From Flavobacteriaceae bacterium PRS1 (GTDB taxonomy: Bacteria; Bacteroidota; Bacteroidia; Flavobacteriales; Flavobacteriaceae): a stretch of DNA of 55,894 nucleotides. The first letter of the stretch is position 1. Each line of letters starts with the position of its first letter. Below, piece after piece: positions 8,221-16,216 of the stretch. The translations under genes were made by a program, and so were the position numbers. The notes beneath the pieces were generated by a model that ran no database searches, was not told the origin of the DNA, and saw only the letters and a list, made by a program, of their open reading frames with translations. The DNA lies in the NCBI GenBank assembly GCA_003709165.1, contig RDRZ01000015.1:1-55894 (forward strand), given 5' to 3'.

Positions 8221-8592
8221 ATGAAGTTTCAAGATTTATTAGCATATAAAAAATCATTTGATTTAGCGATGCAAATTTTTGAAGTTTCAAAACGTTTCCC
8301 GAAAGAAGAAACATATTCTTTAATTGACCAAATAAGAAGATCGTCAAGAAGTGTAACAGTAAATATTTCTGAATCTTATAGAAAAAGGAAATATCCGAAA
8401 CATTTTGTAAGCAAACTTACTTACAGTGATGCTGAAAATTCTGAAACACAAACTTGGCTTGAGTTTTCTTTAGCTTGTAATTATATAAATGAAGAGTTAT
8501 TTAAAGAATTAATAAATAAAAGTGAAGAAGTAGGAAAACTAATCAATTATATGATTTTACATCTAGAGAAGTTTGGAGTTAAATATAACTGA
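8221..8592 (+). CDS. Four-helix-bundle protein (S23/IVS family) inserted in the nqr operon
   Basis: A 123-aa protein with the family signature: KFQDLLAYKKSFDLAMQIFE, FPKEETYSLIDQIRRSSRSV, NISESYRKR, HFVSKLTYSDAENSETQTWL and a final helix EEVGKLINYMILHLEKFG. The family is known from ORFs inside 23S rRNA intervening sequences and from structural relatives of the DGR accessory protein Avd; its molecular function is not established. It is foreign to nqr operons. It lies between inverted heptamer arrays (8163-8193 and 8588-8625) and its TGA stop is inside the right array, so it is best read as cargo of a small cassette. Confidence 0.9.
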   Translation: MKFQDLLAYKKSFDLAMQIFEVSKRFPKEETYSLIDQIRRSSRSVTVNISESYRKRKYPKHFVSKLTYSDAENSETQTWLEFSLACNYINEELFKELINKSEEVGKLINYMILHLEKFGVKYN

Positions 8593-8625
8593 CTACTGAA
8601 TACTGATCACTGAACACTGAATACT
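8588..8625 (-). repeat. Right heptamer array of the four-helix-bundle cassette
   Basis: ACT triplets at 8588, 8595, 8602, 8609, 8616 and 8623, exactly 7 bp apart: units ACTGACT, ACTGAAT, ACTGATC, ACTGAAC, ACTGAAT. On the minus strand these read AGTNNTC, matching the left array, so the pair forms an imperfect terminal inverted repeat. The array ends 6 bp before the nqrE ATG. Confidence 0.85.
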
Positions 8626-8631
8626 AAAAAT

Positions 8632-9393
8632 ATGGAATATTTAGAATTATTTTTCAAATCAATATTTATAGATAATATGGTATTTGCTACATTCCTCGGA
8701 ATGTGTTCTTACCTTGCAGTATCTAAAAAAGTAACCACAGCAATAGGTCTTGGGGCTGCTGTAATTTTTGTATTGGCAATTACAGTACCTCTTAACTGGT
8801 TGTTAGATCAGTATATTTTACAACCTGGTGCTTTAAAATGGTTAGGTGAAGGCTATGAAGATTACGACTTGGGCTTCTTATCATTCATCTTATTTATAGC
8901 TACCATAGCAACTATGGTACAATTGGTTGAAATTGTTGTTGAAAAATTTTCACCTACACTATACAATTCATTGGGTATCTTCTTACCGCTTATTGCAGTA
9001 AACTGCGCTATTTTGGGAGGTTCATTATTTATGCAATCTCGTGAGATTCCAACATTAGGTTTGGCTACAGTTTATGGAATAGGTTCAGGAATTGGTTGGT
9101 TTTTAGCAATCCTCTCTATTGCAGCTATTCGTGAAAAAATAAGATATTCAAATGTGCCACCAGCATTAAGAGGCTTGGGAATAACGTTCATCATTACAGG
9201 ATTAATGGCTATTGGTTTTATGAGTTTTGGAGGTATGTTAACAGGTGGAGATGAAGAAGTAGTTAAAGAAGAAAAAACTGCAATCATTAAGCATAATCAA
9301 AATGGTAAAGAGAATGTTGTATCGAGTGTAGTCGAAACATCTCAGGTTAAAGACAACAAGAAGTTAGCTAACAATACAAAAGTAATCGAGTAA
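8632..9393 (+). CDS. nqrE: Na+-translocating NADH:quinone reductase subunit E
   Basis: A six-helix membrane subunit homologous to NqrD and RsxA. The motif [18 protein letters not shown] contains the Cys (VNC) that pairs with NqrD for the intramembrane iron centre; [10 protein letters not shown] and [23 protein letters not shown] are typical. The membrane core ends about residue 205 and is followed by a charged hydrophilic tail of roughly 45 residues ([16 protein letters not shown] onward) that the ~200-aa Vibrio protein lacks. nqrF follows after 1 bp. Confidence 0.97.
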   Translation: MEYLELFFKSIFIDNMVFATFLGMCSYLAVSKKVTTAIGLGAAVIFVLAITVPLNWLLDQYILQPGALKWLGEGYEDYDLGFLSFILFIATIATMVQLVEIVVEKFSPTLYNSLGIFLPLIAVNCAILGGSLFMQSREIPTLGLATVYGIGSGIGWFLAILSIAAIREKIRYSNVPPALRGLGITFIITGLMAIGFMSFGGMLTGGDEEVVKEEKTAIIKHNQNGKENVVSSVVETSQVKDNKKLANNTKVIE

Positions 9394-9394
9394 C

Positions 9395-10711
9395 ATGATA
9401 GTATTAGTCGCAGGAATATTAGGAACAATTATAGCAACAGTAGTCTCTTTTTTAATTATTACATTGTTGTTAGTAGGCTTGTTATTAGTTGTAAAACAAA
9501 AATTATCACCTTCAGGTCCAGTTACAATTACCATTAATGGAGAGCGTAAAATCGAAGTCGCTTCAGGTGATAGTTTGTTAACCACTTTAAGTGCTCAAAA
9601 AATATTTTTGCCATCGGCTTGTGGTGGTGGTGGAACATGTATTCAATGCGAATGCCACGTACTTTCAGGTGGAGGAGAAGCATTACCTACTGAAACTCCT
9701 CATTTTTCTCGTAAGGAATTAAAAGAAGGCATACGATTATCATGTCAGGTAAAAGTGAAACAAGACATGGATATTACCATTCCAAAAGAGATCTTCGGAA
9801 TAAAAAAATGGGAAGCAACAGTAGTTTCAAACTATAATGTAGCCACTTTTATCAAAGAGTTTATTGTGGAAATTCCAAAAGATATGGGTTACAAAGCTGG
9901 TGGCTATATTCAAATTGAAATTCCGAATTCCGAAGTTAAATTCTCCGATATGAATGTCGATGCACATCCTGAAGAGCATCCAGGAGAACCGGATAAATTT
10001 AAAGGCGATTGGAAAAAATTTAAGCTTTGGCCTCTAATTATGAAGAATGAAGAAACTGTTGAAAGAGCCTATTCAATGGCTTCATATCCAGCCGAAGGCA
10101 GAAAAATAATGCTAAATGTACGTATTGCAACTCCTCCTTTTGATCGTGATAAAGGTGGATGGATGGATGTAAATCCTGGCATTGCATCATCGTATATTTT
10201 CAATCAAAAACCAGGCGATAAAGTAACTATTTCAGGACCTTATGGAGAGTTTTTTATCAACGACTCTGATGCGGAAATGCTGTATGTTGGTGGTGGTGCA
10301 GGAATGGCACCTATGCGTTCGCACTTATATCAATTGTTCGAAACCTTAAAAACAGGTCGTAAAGTAACCTATTGGTATGGTGGACGTTCAAAAGCTGAAC
10401 TGTTTTATGTAGAACACTTCAGACATTTAGAAAAGAATTTCCCTAACTTTAAATTCTATATTGCATTGTCTGATCCTGCTGAAGCTGATAACTGGAAAGT
10501 TAAAACAGACATGGACGATAAAGCTGGCGACGGATTTGTAGGATTTATTCATCAAGTTGTTATCGATCAATATTTATCTAAACACGAAGCTCCAGAAGAT
10601 ATTGAATTGTATTTCTGTGGACCACCTTTAATGAACCAAGCTGTTCAAAAAATGGGCGAAGACTTTGGTATTCCAGATGAGAGTATCAGGTTTGACGATT
10701 TTGGAGGTTAG
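9395..10711 (+). CDS. nqrF: Na+-translocating NADH:quinone reductase subunit F
   Basis: NqrF is the NADH-oxidising entry subunit. Seen in order: an N-terminal membrane helix (residues 3-33), a 2Fe-2S ferredoxin domain with Cys76, Cys82, Cys85 and Cys117 (CGGGGTC, IQC, LSCQ), an FAD domain with ERAYSMASYP, and an NADH domain with GGGAGMAPMRSH and CGPPLMNQAV, ending in FDDFGG. At 438 aa it is full length. It closes the operon; a short hairpin and then a strong terminator follow. Confidence 0.97.
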   Translation: MIVLVAGILGTIIATVVSFLIITLLLVGLLLVVKQKLSPSGPVTITINGERKIEVASGDSLLTTLSAQKIFLPSACGGGGTCIQCECHVLSGGGEALPTETPHFSRKELKEGIRLSCQVKVKQDMDITIPKEIFGIKKWEATVVSNYNVATFIKEFIVEIPKDMGYKAGGYIQIEIPNSEVKFSDMNVDAHPEEHPGEPDKFKGDWKKFKLWPLIMKNEETVERAYSMASYPAEGRKIMLNVRIATPPFDRDKGGWMDVNPGIASSYIFNQKPGDKVTISGPYGEFFINDSDAEMLYVGGGAGMAPMRSHLYQLFETLKTGRKVTYWYGGRSKAELFYVEHFRHLEKNFPNFKFYIALSDPAEADNWKVKTDMDDKAGDGFVGFIHQVVIDQYLSKHEAPEDIELYFCGPPLMNQAVQKMGEDFGIPDESIRFDDFGG

Positions 10712-10712
10712 A

Positions 10713-10732
10713 ATTCCTGCGAAGACAGGAAT
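10713..10732. repeat. Short palindrome of the ATTCCTGC repeat family after nqrF
   Basis: ATTCCTG (10713-10719) pairs with CAGGAAT (10726-10732) across a 6-nt loop directly after the nqrF stop. It is a truncated member of the element found complete at 11873-11995. Confidence 0.5.
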
Positions 10733-10787
10733 CTCATAAAGAGATTTCAATCATAAAAAAAATTATGCATTAGTTTAAAATCAGAAA

Positions 10788-10816
10788 CCCAATACGAAAG
10801 TGTTGGGATTTTTTAT
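10788..10816 (+). terminator. Rho-independent terminator of the nqr operon
   Basis: CCCAATAC (10788-10795), GAAA tetraloop, GTGTTGGG (10800-10807), followed by ATTTTTTATA. It separates nqrF from apbE. Confidence 0.8.
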
Positions 10817-10892
10817 ATCGGAAGAATTACATTCAAATAGATATTAGTATTAATTTTACGATATTAACAAAGCGATTTCATAGCAATACCAA

Positions 10893-11867
10893 ATGAAAAA
10901 AATACTATTTATTCTAATATTATTAGTTTCCTGCAAGCAAGAAACAAAGAACACAAAAGTTTCAGGACAAGTGTTTGGTACTTCATATTCCATAAAATAT
11001 TATTCGGATAGCAACCTCAATTTTGAAACTCAGTTTGATAGTTTGTTTTATGAAATAAATAAGTCGTTATCAACCTATCAAATAAATTCTATTATTTCTA
11101 GAATAAATCGAAACGAATGGACTCATTTTGATGATCATTTTGTTAAAGTTTTTGAATCTGCAAAAACAATTTACAAAGAAACTCAAGGAGCTTTTGACCC
11201 TACCATTGGAGTATTAGTGAATGCTTGGGGTTTTGGACCAGAAGGGAAAGTTAAAGATATTGATAGCCTGAAAATTGACAGTCTTATGGTATCTGTAGGG
11301 TTTGATAAAGTTGAGTTGCCAAAGGAAAAATTTAAGTTGCCCAAAAACACATTTTTAGATTTTAATGCCATTGCAAAAGGCTATGCTGTTGATGTAATTG
11401 CCGAGTTTTTAGAACATCAAAAAATAGAAAGCTATCTGGTTGAAATAGGTGGAGAGATACGAGCAAAAGGCAAAAACATTGAAAAACAAAGCAATTGGAA
11501 AGTTGGTGTTGAAAATCCAAATTTTGATGGCGAACAATCCATTTTAAAAGTAATTAGCTTACAAGATGAAGCGATGGCAACATCAGGAACGTATAGAAAA
11601 TTTAAAGTAGATAAAAACGGCAATCGTTATGCACATATTATTGACACAAAAACAGGTTATCCAAGCAAAACCAATATTTTAAGTATTTCTGTAATTGCAA
11701 AAAATTGTATGACAGCCGATGCGTATGCAACTGCATTTCAAGCGATGGGAATTGAAAACGTAAAAGCATTTTTAAAAGATCATTTAGAATTAAAAGTCTT
11801 CTTCATTTTTGAAAATGCGAAACAAGAAATTGTGACACTTTCTTTAAATGGATTTCCTAAAGAGTGA
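10893..11867 (+). CDS. apbE: FAD:protein FMN transferase (ApbE), lipoprotein
   Basis: ApbE uses FAD and Mg2+ to attach FMN to threonines of NqrB and NqrC, so it is the maturation enzyme for the operon just upstream. The 324-aa protein begins with a lipobox (MKKILFILILLVSCK), placing it on the periplasmic membrane face. Motifs include VSGQVFGTSYSIKYY, AFDPTIGVLVNAWGFGP, the metal-site block DFNAIAKGYAVDVIAEFL, VEIGGEIRAKG and MATSGTYRKF, HIIDTKTGYPS, MTADAYATAFQAMG. It is separated from nqrF by a terminator and therefore probably has its own promoter. Confidence 0.95.
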   Translation: MKKILFILILLVSCKQETKNTKVSGQVFGTSYSIKYYSDSNLNFETQFDSLFYEINKSLSTYQINSIISRINRNEWTHFDDHFVKVFESAKTIYKETQGAFDPTIGVLVNAWGFGPEGKVKDIDSLKIDSLMVSVGFDKVELPKEKFKLPKNTFLDFNAIAKGYAVDVIAEFLEHQKIESYLVEIGGEIRAKGKNIEKQSNWKVGVENPNFDGEQSILKVISLQDEAMATSGTYRKFKVDKNGNRYAHIIDTKTGYPSKTNILSISVIAKNCMTADAYATAFQAMGIENVKAFLKDHLELKVFFIFENAKQEIVTLSLNGFPKE

Positions 11868-11872
11868 TTTTT

Positions 11873-11995
11873 GTCATTCCTGCGAAATCGAAGATTCACG
11901 AATACAATAATTTGAAATGTGAATCAATGAGTAAGGCAGGAATCTCATCAACTGAAACTTAATTATAAATGGATTCCTGCCTTCGCAGGAATGAC
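11873..11995. repeat. Nested palindromic repeat (GTCATTCCTGCG family)
   Basis: Outer arms GTCATTCCTGCGAA (11873-11886) and TTCGCAGGAATGAC (11982-11995) are perfect inverted copies. Inner arms GGCAGGAATC (11935-11944) and GGATTCCTGCC (11971-11981) are a second inverted pair. It fills the convergent gap between apbE and the methyltransferase gene and could act as a bidirectional terminator. Related copies are at 10713, 22831 and 28162. Confidence 0.75.
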
Positions 11996-11999
11996 AGTT

Positions 12000-12767
12000 C
12001 TATTTAGTAACCACAGGAATAATCTCGTCTTTGGCTAAACAATACCGTGTAATTTCTTCTTTTGAAATTTTTGAAGTATAATCAACTTCTTCAACCTTAA
12101 AACCTATACTTCTTAATTTATCAAAATAATCCCGACCATACACACGCACATGATCGTATTGTCCAAATATTTTTGCACGTTTTTTTTTGTCAGTAATGGA
12201 GTCGTCTTCAAAAGTAGTTTCACGAGATAAGTCCTGCGGAATTTGAAAAATCCCCATACCTCCAGGTTTTAAAACACGATACAGTTCTTGTATAGCTTTA
12301 GTATCATCAGGAATATGCTCTAATACATGATTGCATAAAATAACATCAAATTCATTATCAGAAAACGGAAGGTTACAAATATCTGCTTTTACATCAGCTA
12401 AAGGTGAGTTTAAATCGGTAGTAGTATAATCCAAGTTTTTTAACGTTTTGAACTGTTTTAAAAAACATTGTTCTGGCGCAAAATGTAGTACTTTTTTATC
12501 AGCTGTAAAAAAATCGGTTTCATTCTTTAAGTACAGCCAAAGTAATCTATGTCGTTCTAACGATAGCGTTGAAGGAGACAGAGCATTCTCTCTTTGTTTA
12601 CCATAACCATACGGTAAAAAGGTTCTGAATGATTTTCCATCAATAGGATCGGTAAATGTGTTTCCTTTTAAAAAGAAAGCTAAAACAGGACTTACAATAT
12701 AGCTTAACCTTATAAGAAAAGGTCTAGGTAAAAAGTTTAATAAGACACGAATTACACTAATTTTCAC
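12000..12767 (-). CDS. Class I SAM-dependent methyltransferase
   Basis: A 255-aa protein. A hydrophobic N-terminal region (FLPRPFLIRLSYIVSPVLAFFLKG) precedes a Methyltransf_11-type Rossmann domain: VLHFAPEQCFLKQF, a DLNSPLADVKADICNLPF acidic segment, FDVILCNHVLEHIPDD and LYRVLKPGGMGIFQIP. The substrate is unknown. The assigned GTG start and the first eight codons (MKISVIRV) are encoded by the repeat array at 12746-12773, so the native N-terminus has been rebuilt by, or starts beyond, the inserted cassette. Confidence 0.85.
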   Translation of the reverse strand: MKISVIRVLLNFLPRPFLIRLSYIVSPVLAFFLKGNTFTDPIDGKSFRTFLPYGYGKQRENALSPSTLSLERHRLLWLYLKNETDFFTADKKVLHFAPEQCFLKQFKTLKNLDYTTTDLNSPLADVKADICNLPFSDNEFDVILCNHVLEHIPDDTKAIQELYRVLKPGGMGIFQIPQDLSRETTFEDDSITDKKKRAKIFGQYDHVRVYGRDYFDKLRSIGFKVEEVDYTSKISKEEITRYCLAKDEIIPVVTK

Positions 12768-12773
12768 TAATTC
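12746..12773 (-). repeat. Left array of the GxxExxY cassette
   Basis: CAC triplets at 12746, 12755 and 12765 (spacing 9 and 10). Read on the minus strand the units are ATTAGTGAAA, ATTAGTGTA, ATTCGTGTC. It overlaps the start codon and first codons of the methyltransferase gene. Confidence 0.7.
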
Positions 12774-12778
12774 TTTTA

Positions 12779-13147
12779 TTATAATATTACTCGTTTATAA
12801 CTTAAACTATCTTCGCCAAAGTTAACTAAAAGAGAAAGTTTTAATTTTGAAGCGGCTAAATAATTAAGAGTTTGTTTTATATGACTATCGGTTAGTTGAG
12901 AAATAGCTTTAATCTCTAATATTATTTTATTGTCAATTACAAAATCAGCATAATAATAATGAGGCAAAAGGTTTCCTTTGTATGAAATATTAAATTTTTC
13001 TTCTCTAGAATAATTAATATTACAATTTTTGAATTCAATTTCTAAAGCATCACCATAAATGATTTCACTAAATCCCTTTCCTAAATCTTTGTGGACTTCT
13101 ATACAAGCTCCAATAATTTGATAAGATTCTTTTTTGTATATAAGCAT
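12779..13147 (-). CDS. GxxExxY protein (PD-(D/E)XK-like)
   Basis: The name-giving motif GFSEIIY is present (GKGFSEIIYGDALEIE), after YQIIGACIEVHKDLG. ADFVIDNKIILEIKA has the D...ExK spacing of PD-(D/E)XK nuclease folds; catalytic activity is not established for the family. I chose Met18 of the longer frame (MLIYKKESYQIIG) because upstream codons up to 13198 are repeat DNA. The gene is framed by inverted arrays with 9-10-bp period and inserted between the methyltransferase gene and map, both of which borrow codons from the arrays. Confidence 0.85.
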   Translation of the reverse strand: MLIYKKESYQIIGACIEVHKDLGKGFSEIIYGDALEIEFKNCNINYSREEKFNISYKGNLLPHYYYADFVIDNKIILEIKAISQLTDSHIKQTLNYLAASKLKLSLLVNFGEDSLSYKRVIL

Positions 13148-13166
13148 AATTAATTTGTATAAATTC

Positions 13167-13225
13167 ATGAAATTAGCGTCTATATCTTCACTTTCCATTC
13201 GTGTAAATTCGTGAAATTAGTGTCT
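13167..13225 (+). repeat. Right array of the GxxExxY cassette (partly duplicated)
   Basis: GTG triplets at 13201, 13211 and 13220 (spacing 10 and 9; units ATTCGTGTAA, ATTCGTGAA, ATTAGTGTC), preceded by a diverged copy with ATG 13167 and GCG 13176 (spacing 9). It is inverted relative to 12746-12773 with the same 10/9 spacing. The TAA stop of map (13217-13219) lies inside it. Confidence 0.7.
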
Positions 13226-14020
13226 AAATTCATTTTCCTCATCACTCACAATTCCTAAAGCCTCATAAATATAAGCAAACGTTGAAAGCAACTCTGGTTT
13301 ACCATTTATTAAAGCCACATCGTGCTCAAAATGTGAAGATGGTTTATTGTCGCGAGTTGTAATAGTCCAACCGTCCTTGTGTTGTTTTATTCTGTGAGTT
13401 CCCATATTAATCATAGGTTCGATGGCAACGACCATACCTTCAATAAATTTTTTACCACGACCACGACGACCATAATTTGGCATTTCCGGGTCTTCGTGCA
13501 TTTTACGTCCTAAACCATGACCAACTAATTCTCGTACAACACCATAACCATGAGATTCGCAATAGTTTTGAATAGCAAAACCAACATCTCCAACACGATT
13601 ATTTGCTTTAAATTCTTTAATGCCAACATAAAGTGATTCTTTGGTTATTTGAAGTAGTTTTTCAGTTTCTGGAGTAATTTCACCTACTGCAAACGTGTAA
13701 GCATGATCGCCGTAAAACCCGTTTTTTATGGCACCACAATCTATCGAGATTATGTCTCCTTCAATTAAAGGATCGTTATTGGGTATACCATGAACTACTT
13801 GATCATTCGGACTCATGCAAAGCGTATTTGGAAAATCGTACAAGCCTAAAAAACCAGGAACAGCACCATGATCCCGAATACATTCTTCGGCTATTTTATC
13901 CAAATGCAAGGTTGTAACTCCAGGTTTTATTTCGGCAGCAATCATTCCTAAAGTTCTGGAAACTATTAAAGCACTCTCACGCATTAACTCGATTTCTTCT
14001 TTATTTTTTACTATAATCAT
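13217..14020 (-). CDS. map: Type I methionine aminopeptidase
   Basis: Removes the initiator Met from nascent proteins using two metal ions. Metal-ligand blocks are clear: GDIISIDCGAIKNGFYGDHAYTF (two Asp), GHGLGRKMHEDP (His), VVAIEPMIN (Glu) and HFEHDVALI with the distal Glu. I start at Met7 of the longer frame (MIIVKNKEEIELMRES) because a TATCTTTG promoter box occupies 14036-14043, over the upstream Met. The extreme C-terminus (after VSDEEN) and the stop are encoded by the neighbouring repeat array, so the native tail has been altered. Confidence 0.95.
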   Translation of the reverse strand: MIIVKNKEEIELMRESALIVSRTLGMIAAEIKPGVTTLHLDKIAEECIRDHGAVPGFLGLYDFPNTLCMSPNDQVVHGIPNNDPLIEGDIISIDCGAIKNGFYGDHAYTFAVGEITPETEKLLQITKESLYVGIKEFKANNRVGDVGFAIQNYCESHGYGVVRELVGHGLGRKMHEDPEMPNYGRRGRGKKFIEGMVVAIEPMINMGTHRIKQHKDGWTITTRDNKPSSHFEHDVALINGKPELLSTFAYIYEALGIVSDEENEFRH

Positions 14021-14035
14021 ATTCAAAAATAATGG

Positions 14036-14043
14036 CAAAGATA
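14036..14043 (-). promoter_or_regulatory. Candidate map promoter box (TATCTTTG)
   Basis: Matches TAnnTTTG on the minus strand, 15 bp before the chosen ATG. Confidence 0.5.
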
Positions 14044-14101
14044 CTAAAATAAGTGTTTTAGATTTTGTTGCTTTTAGGCAGTTAATATGAAGATAGAAAA
14101 G

Positions 14102-14512
14102 CTATTTAAACAATCCGAAAAACCCTTTTTTCTTTTTTTGGACTTTCATATTAGGAATTTCGTTAGTAATCATTTGGTAGATTTCTCCCCAGCCCAAAAC
14201 ACCACCTATATTTCTGTCGTCAATAAATAAATCGGCATAAATTTTTCGACTTTTTGTGTCATCTAAATCTTCTTCTGCATAGCTTTTGTTTACTGCATAA
14301 AAATTTATACCATTTTTTTTACAAAAGTCTACAGCTTCTGTCAATGTTTTTCCACTTCTGAAAGTCCATAAAATTAATCGATGTCCATCTTCTTGCAGTT
14401 TTCTCAAGGTTTCAAAAGCAAAAAGTCTTGGCTTACCAATACCTGGATATCTTTCTTCTACAATGGTACCATCAAAATCTATGGCAATAATTAATTTATC
14501 GTGAAAATTCAT
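14102..14512 (-). CDS. HAD-like hydrolase (BT0820 type)
   Basis: A 136-aa protein with HAD motif I AIDFDGTIVEE, followed by RLILWTFRSGKTLTEAVDFCKK and a motif IV-like YADLFIDDRNIGG. It has no cap domain, as in small BT0820-like Bacteroidetes proteins. Phosphatase activity is an inference from the DxD motif; the substrate is unknown. A lysine-rich tail (KVQKKKKGFFGLFK) closes the protein. It lies between map and gpmI on the same strand with short gaps. Confidence 0.75.
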   Translation of the reverse strand: MNFHDKLIIAIDFDGTIVEERYPGIGKPRLFAFETLRKLQEDGHRLILWTFRSGKTLTEAVDFCKKNGINFYAVNKSYAEEDLDDTKSRKIYADLFIDDRNIGGVLGWGEIYQMITNEIPNMKVQKKKKGFFGLFK

Positions 14513-14558
14513 CAGTTTATTTTATATGCGTTATAAAAGTACAATAAATCTACATTTT

Positions 14559-16079
14559 TTATTCTATCAGAGAATGTTGTGTCATGATGTCTGGTTGCTC
14601 AATTCCGATTAGCTTAAGAATAGTGGGCGCTAAATCTCCCAAAATGCCATTACTTATAGATTTTATGTCCTTATCGATTAAAATTACAGGTACAGGGTTT
14701 GTAGTGTGCGATGTATGAGGCGTTCCATCTGGGTTTATCATCGTTTCACAGTTACCATGATCGGCAATAAGGATTGTAGTATAGTTATTCTCGAGTGCAT
14801 TTGTAATAACATCTTTTACACATTTGTCAACAGCTTCGCAAGCTTTAATTGCAGATTCCATTACTCCAGTATGACCAACCATATCGCCATTTGCAAAATT
14901 AAGGCATACAAAATCTACTTCACCTTTTTGTAGTTCTGGAATTAGAGCATCGCGTAATTCGAAAGCACTCATTTCTGGTTTAAGATCGTATGTTGCTACT
15001 TTTGGTGAATTTCTTAAAATTCGGGTTTCACCATCAAAAGGTTGTTCTCTTCCACCTGAAAAGAAAAAAGTAACATGAGGATATTTTTCTGTTTCAGCAA
15101 TACGAATTTGTTTTTTATGATGTTTTTCCAATACTTCGCCAAGCGTTTCGGTAAGATTCTCTTTGTAGAAAATTGTTTTGATTCCATTAAATGAGTTGTC
15201 ATAATTAGTCATGGTAACATAATACAAATTCAGTTTTCGCATGTTTTGTTCTTGAAAATCATTTTGCGATAGGGCTTGAGTAAGTTGTCTTCCACGATCA
15301 GTTCTGAAATTAAAAAAGATAACAACATCATCATTTTTAATAGTTGCAATCGGTTTTTTGTTACTATCCACCATCACAATAGGTTTTATAAACTCGTCTG
15401 TAATATCATCAGCATAACTCCCCAGAATAGATTTTTGAGCATTTGTAGAATATTCGCCTATTCCATTTACCAAACAATCATAAGCTAATTTAATACGTTC
15501 CCATCGATTATCTCTATCCATTGCAAAGTAACGACCTGTAATTGTTGCTAATTTACTGTTGGTATTTTCTATATGTTCTTCCAATTTGGTAATAAACCCA
15601 AGTCCGGATTTAGGATCTACGTCACGACCATCGGTAAAGGCATGAATAAATGATTTTTGAATTCCAAATTCTACAGCAGCATCTAATAAAGCTAATAAAT
15701 GATTAATATGAGAATGCACACCACCATTACTTAACAATCCTAAAAAATGAATATTCTTGTTGTTAGTCTTTGCATAGTTAAAGGCATCAACTAATACAGC
15801 TTCTTGATGTAATGTATTGTTTTTAACTGCAAGATTAACTTTTACTAAGTCTTGATAAACTATTCTGCCTGCACCAAGATTCATGTGTCCAACTTCACTA
15901 TTTCCCATTTGACCTTCGGGTAATCCGACGTATAAGCCATCTGTTCTTAAAGAAGCATTTGGATATGTTGTGTAGAGTGAATCTATAAATGGGGTATTAG
16001 CATGATCGATTGCCGAAACCTCAGGATCAGGAGATTTACCCCAGCCATCAAGAATCATTAAGATTACTTTTTTGTTCAT
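14559..16079 (-). CDS. gpmI: 2,3-bisphosphoglycerate-independent phosphoglycerate mutase
   Basis: The Mn2+-dependent enzyme interconverts 3- and 2-phosphoglycerate. At 506 aa it is full length. Visible are the metal motif LMILDGWG, the phosphoserine nucleophile Ser61 in MGNSEVGHMNLGAGR, HAFTDGRDVDPKSG, GRYFAMDRDNRW, and the C-terminal metal block CLNFANGDMVGHTG plus LIADHGNCE and HTSHTTNPVP. A TATCTTTG box at 16099-16106 and the upstream terminator indicate its own transcription unit. Confidence 0.97.
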   Translation of the reverse strand: MNKKVILMILDGWGKSPDPEVSAIDHANTPFIDSLYTTYPNASLRTDGLYVGLPEGQMGNSEVGHMNLGAGRIVYQDLVKVNLAVKNNTLHQEAVLVDAFNYAKTNNKNIHFLGLLSNGGVHSHINHLLALLDAAVEFGIQKSFIHAFTDGRDVDPKSGLGFITKLEEHIENTNSKLATITGRYFAMDRDNRWERIKLAYDCLVNGIGEYSTNAQKSILGSYADDITDEFIKPIVMVDSNKKPIATIKNDDVVIFFNFRTDRGRQLTQALSQNDFQEQNMRKLNLYYVTMTNYDNSFNGIKTIFYKENLTETLGEVLEKHHKKQIRIAETEKYPHVTFFFSGGREQPFDGETRILRNSPKVATYDLKPEMSAFELRDALIPELQKGEVDFVCLNFANGDMVGHTGVMESAIKACEAVDKCVKDVITNALENNYTTILIADHGNCETMINPDGTPHTSHTTNPVPVILIDKDIKSISNGILGDLAPTILKLIGIEQPDIMTQHSLIE

Positions 16080-16098
16080 TTGCGGTGTTTAAATAATG

Positions 16099-16106
16099 CA
16101 AAGATA
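16099..16106 (-). promoter_or_regulatory. Candidate gpmI promoter box (TATCTTTG)
   Basis: TAnnTTTG on the minus strand, 19 bp before the gpmI ATG and just past the pepE terminator. Confidence 0.6.
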
Positions 16107-16112
16107 AAAAAC

Positions 16113-16138
16113 AAAATCCTGCTAAACATCAGGATTTT
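16113..16138 (-). terminator. Terminator downstream of pepE
   Basis: AAAATCCTG (16113-16121) pairs with CAGGATTTT (16130-16138); on the minus strand the stem is followed by GTTTTTTA. Confidence 0.7.
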
Positions 16139-16216
16139 AAACGAAAATATATTCAATTGTTTTAAATAAATACTAATGAATTGATTAGTTGCTTTTTGTT
16201 AAGAAACTTTAACTTT

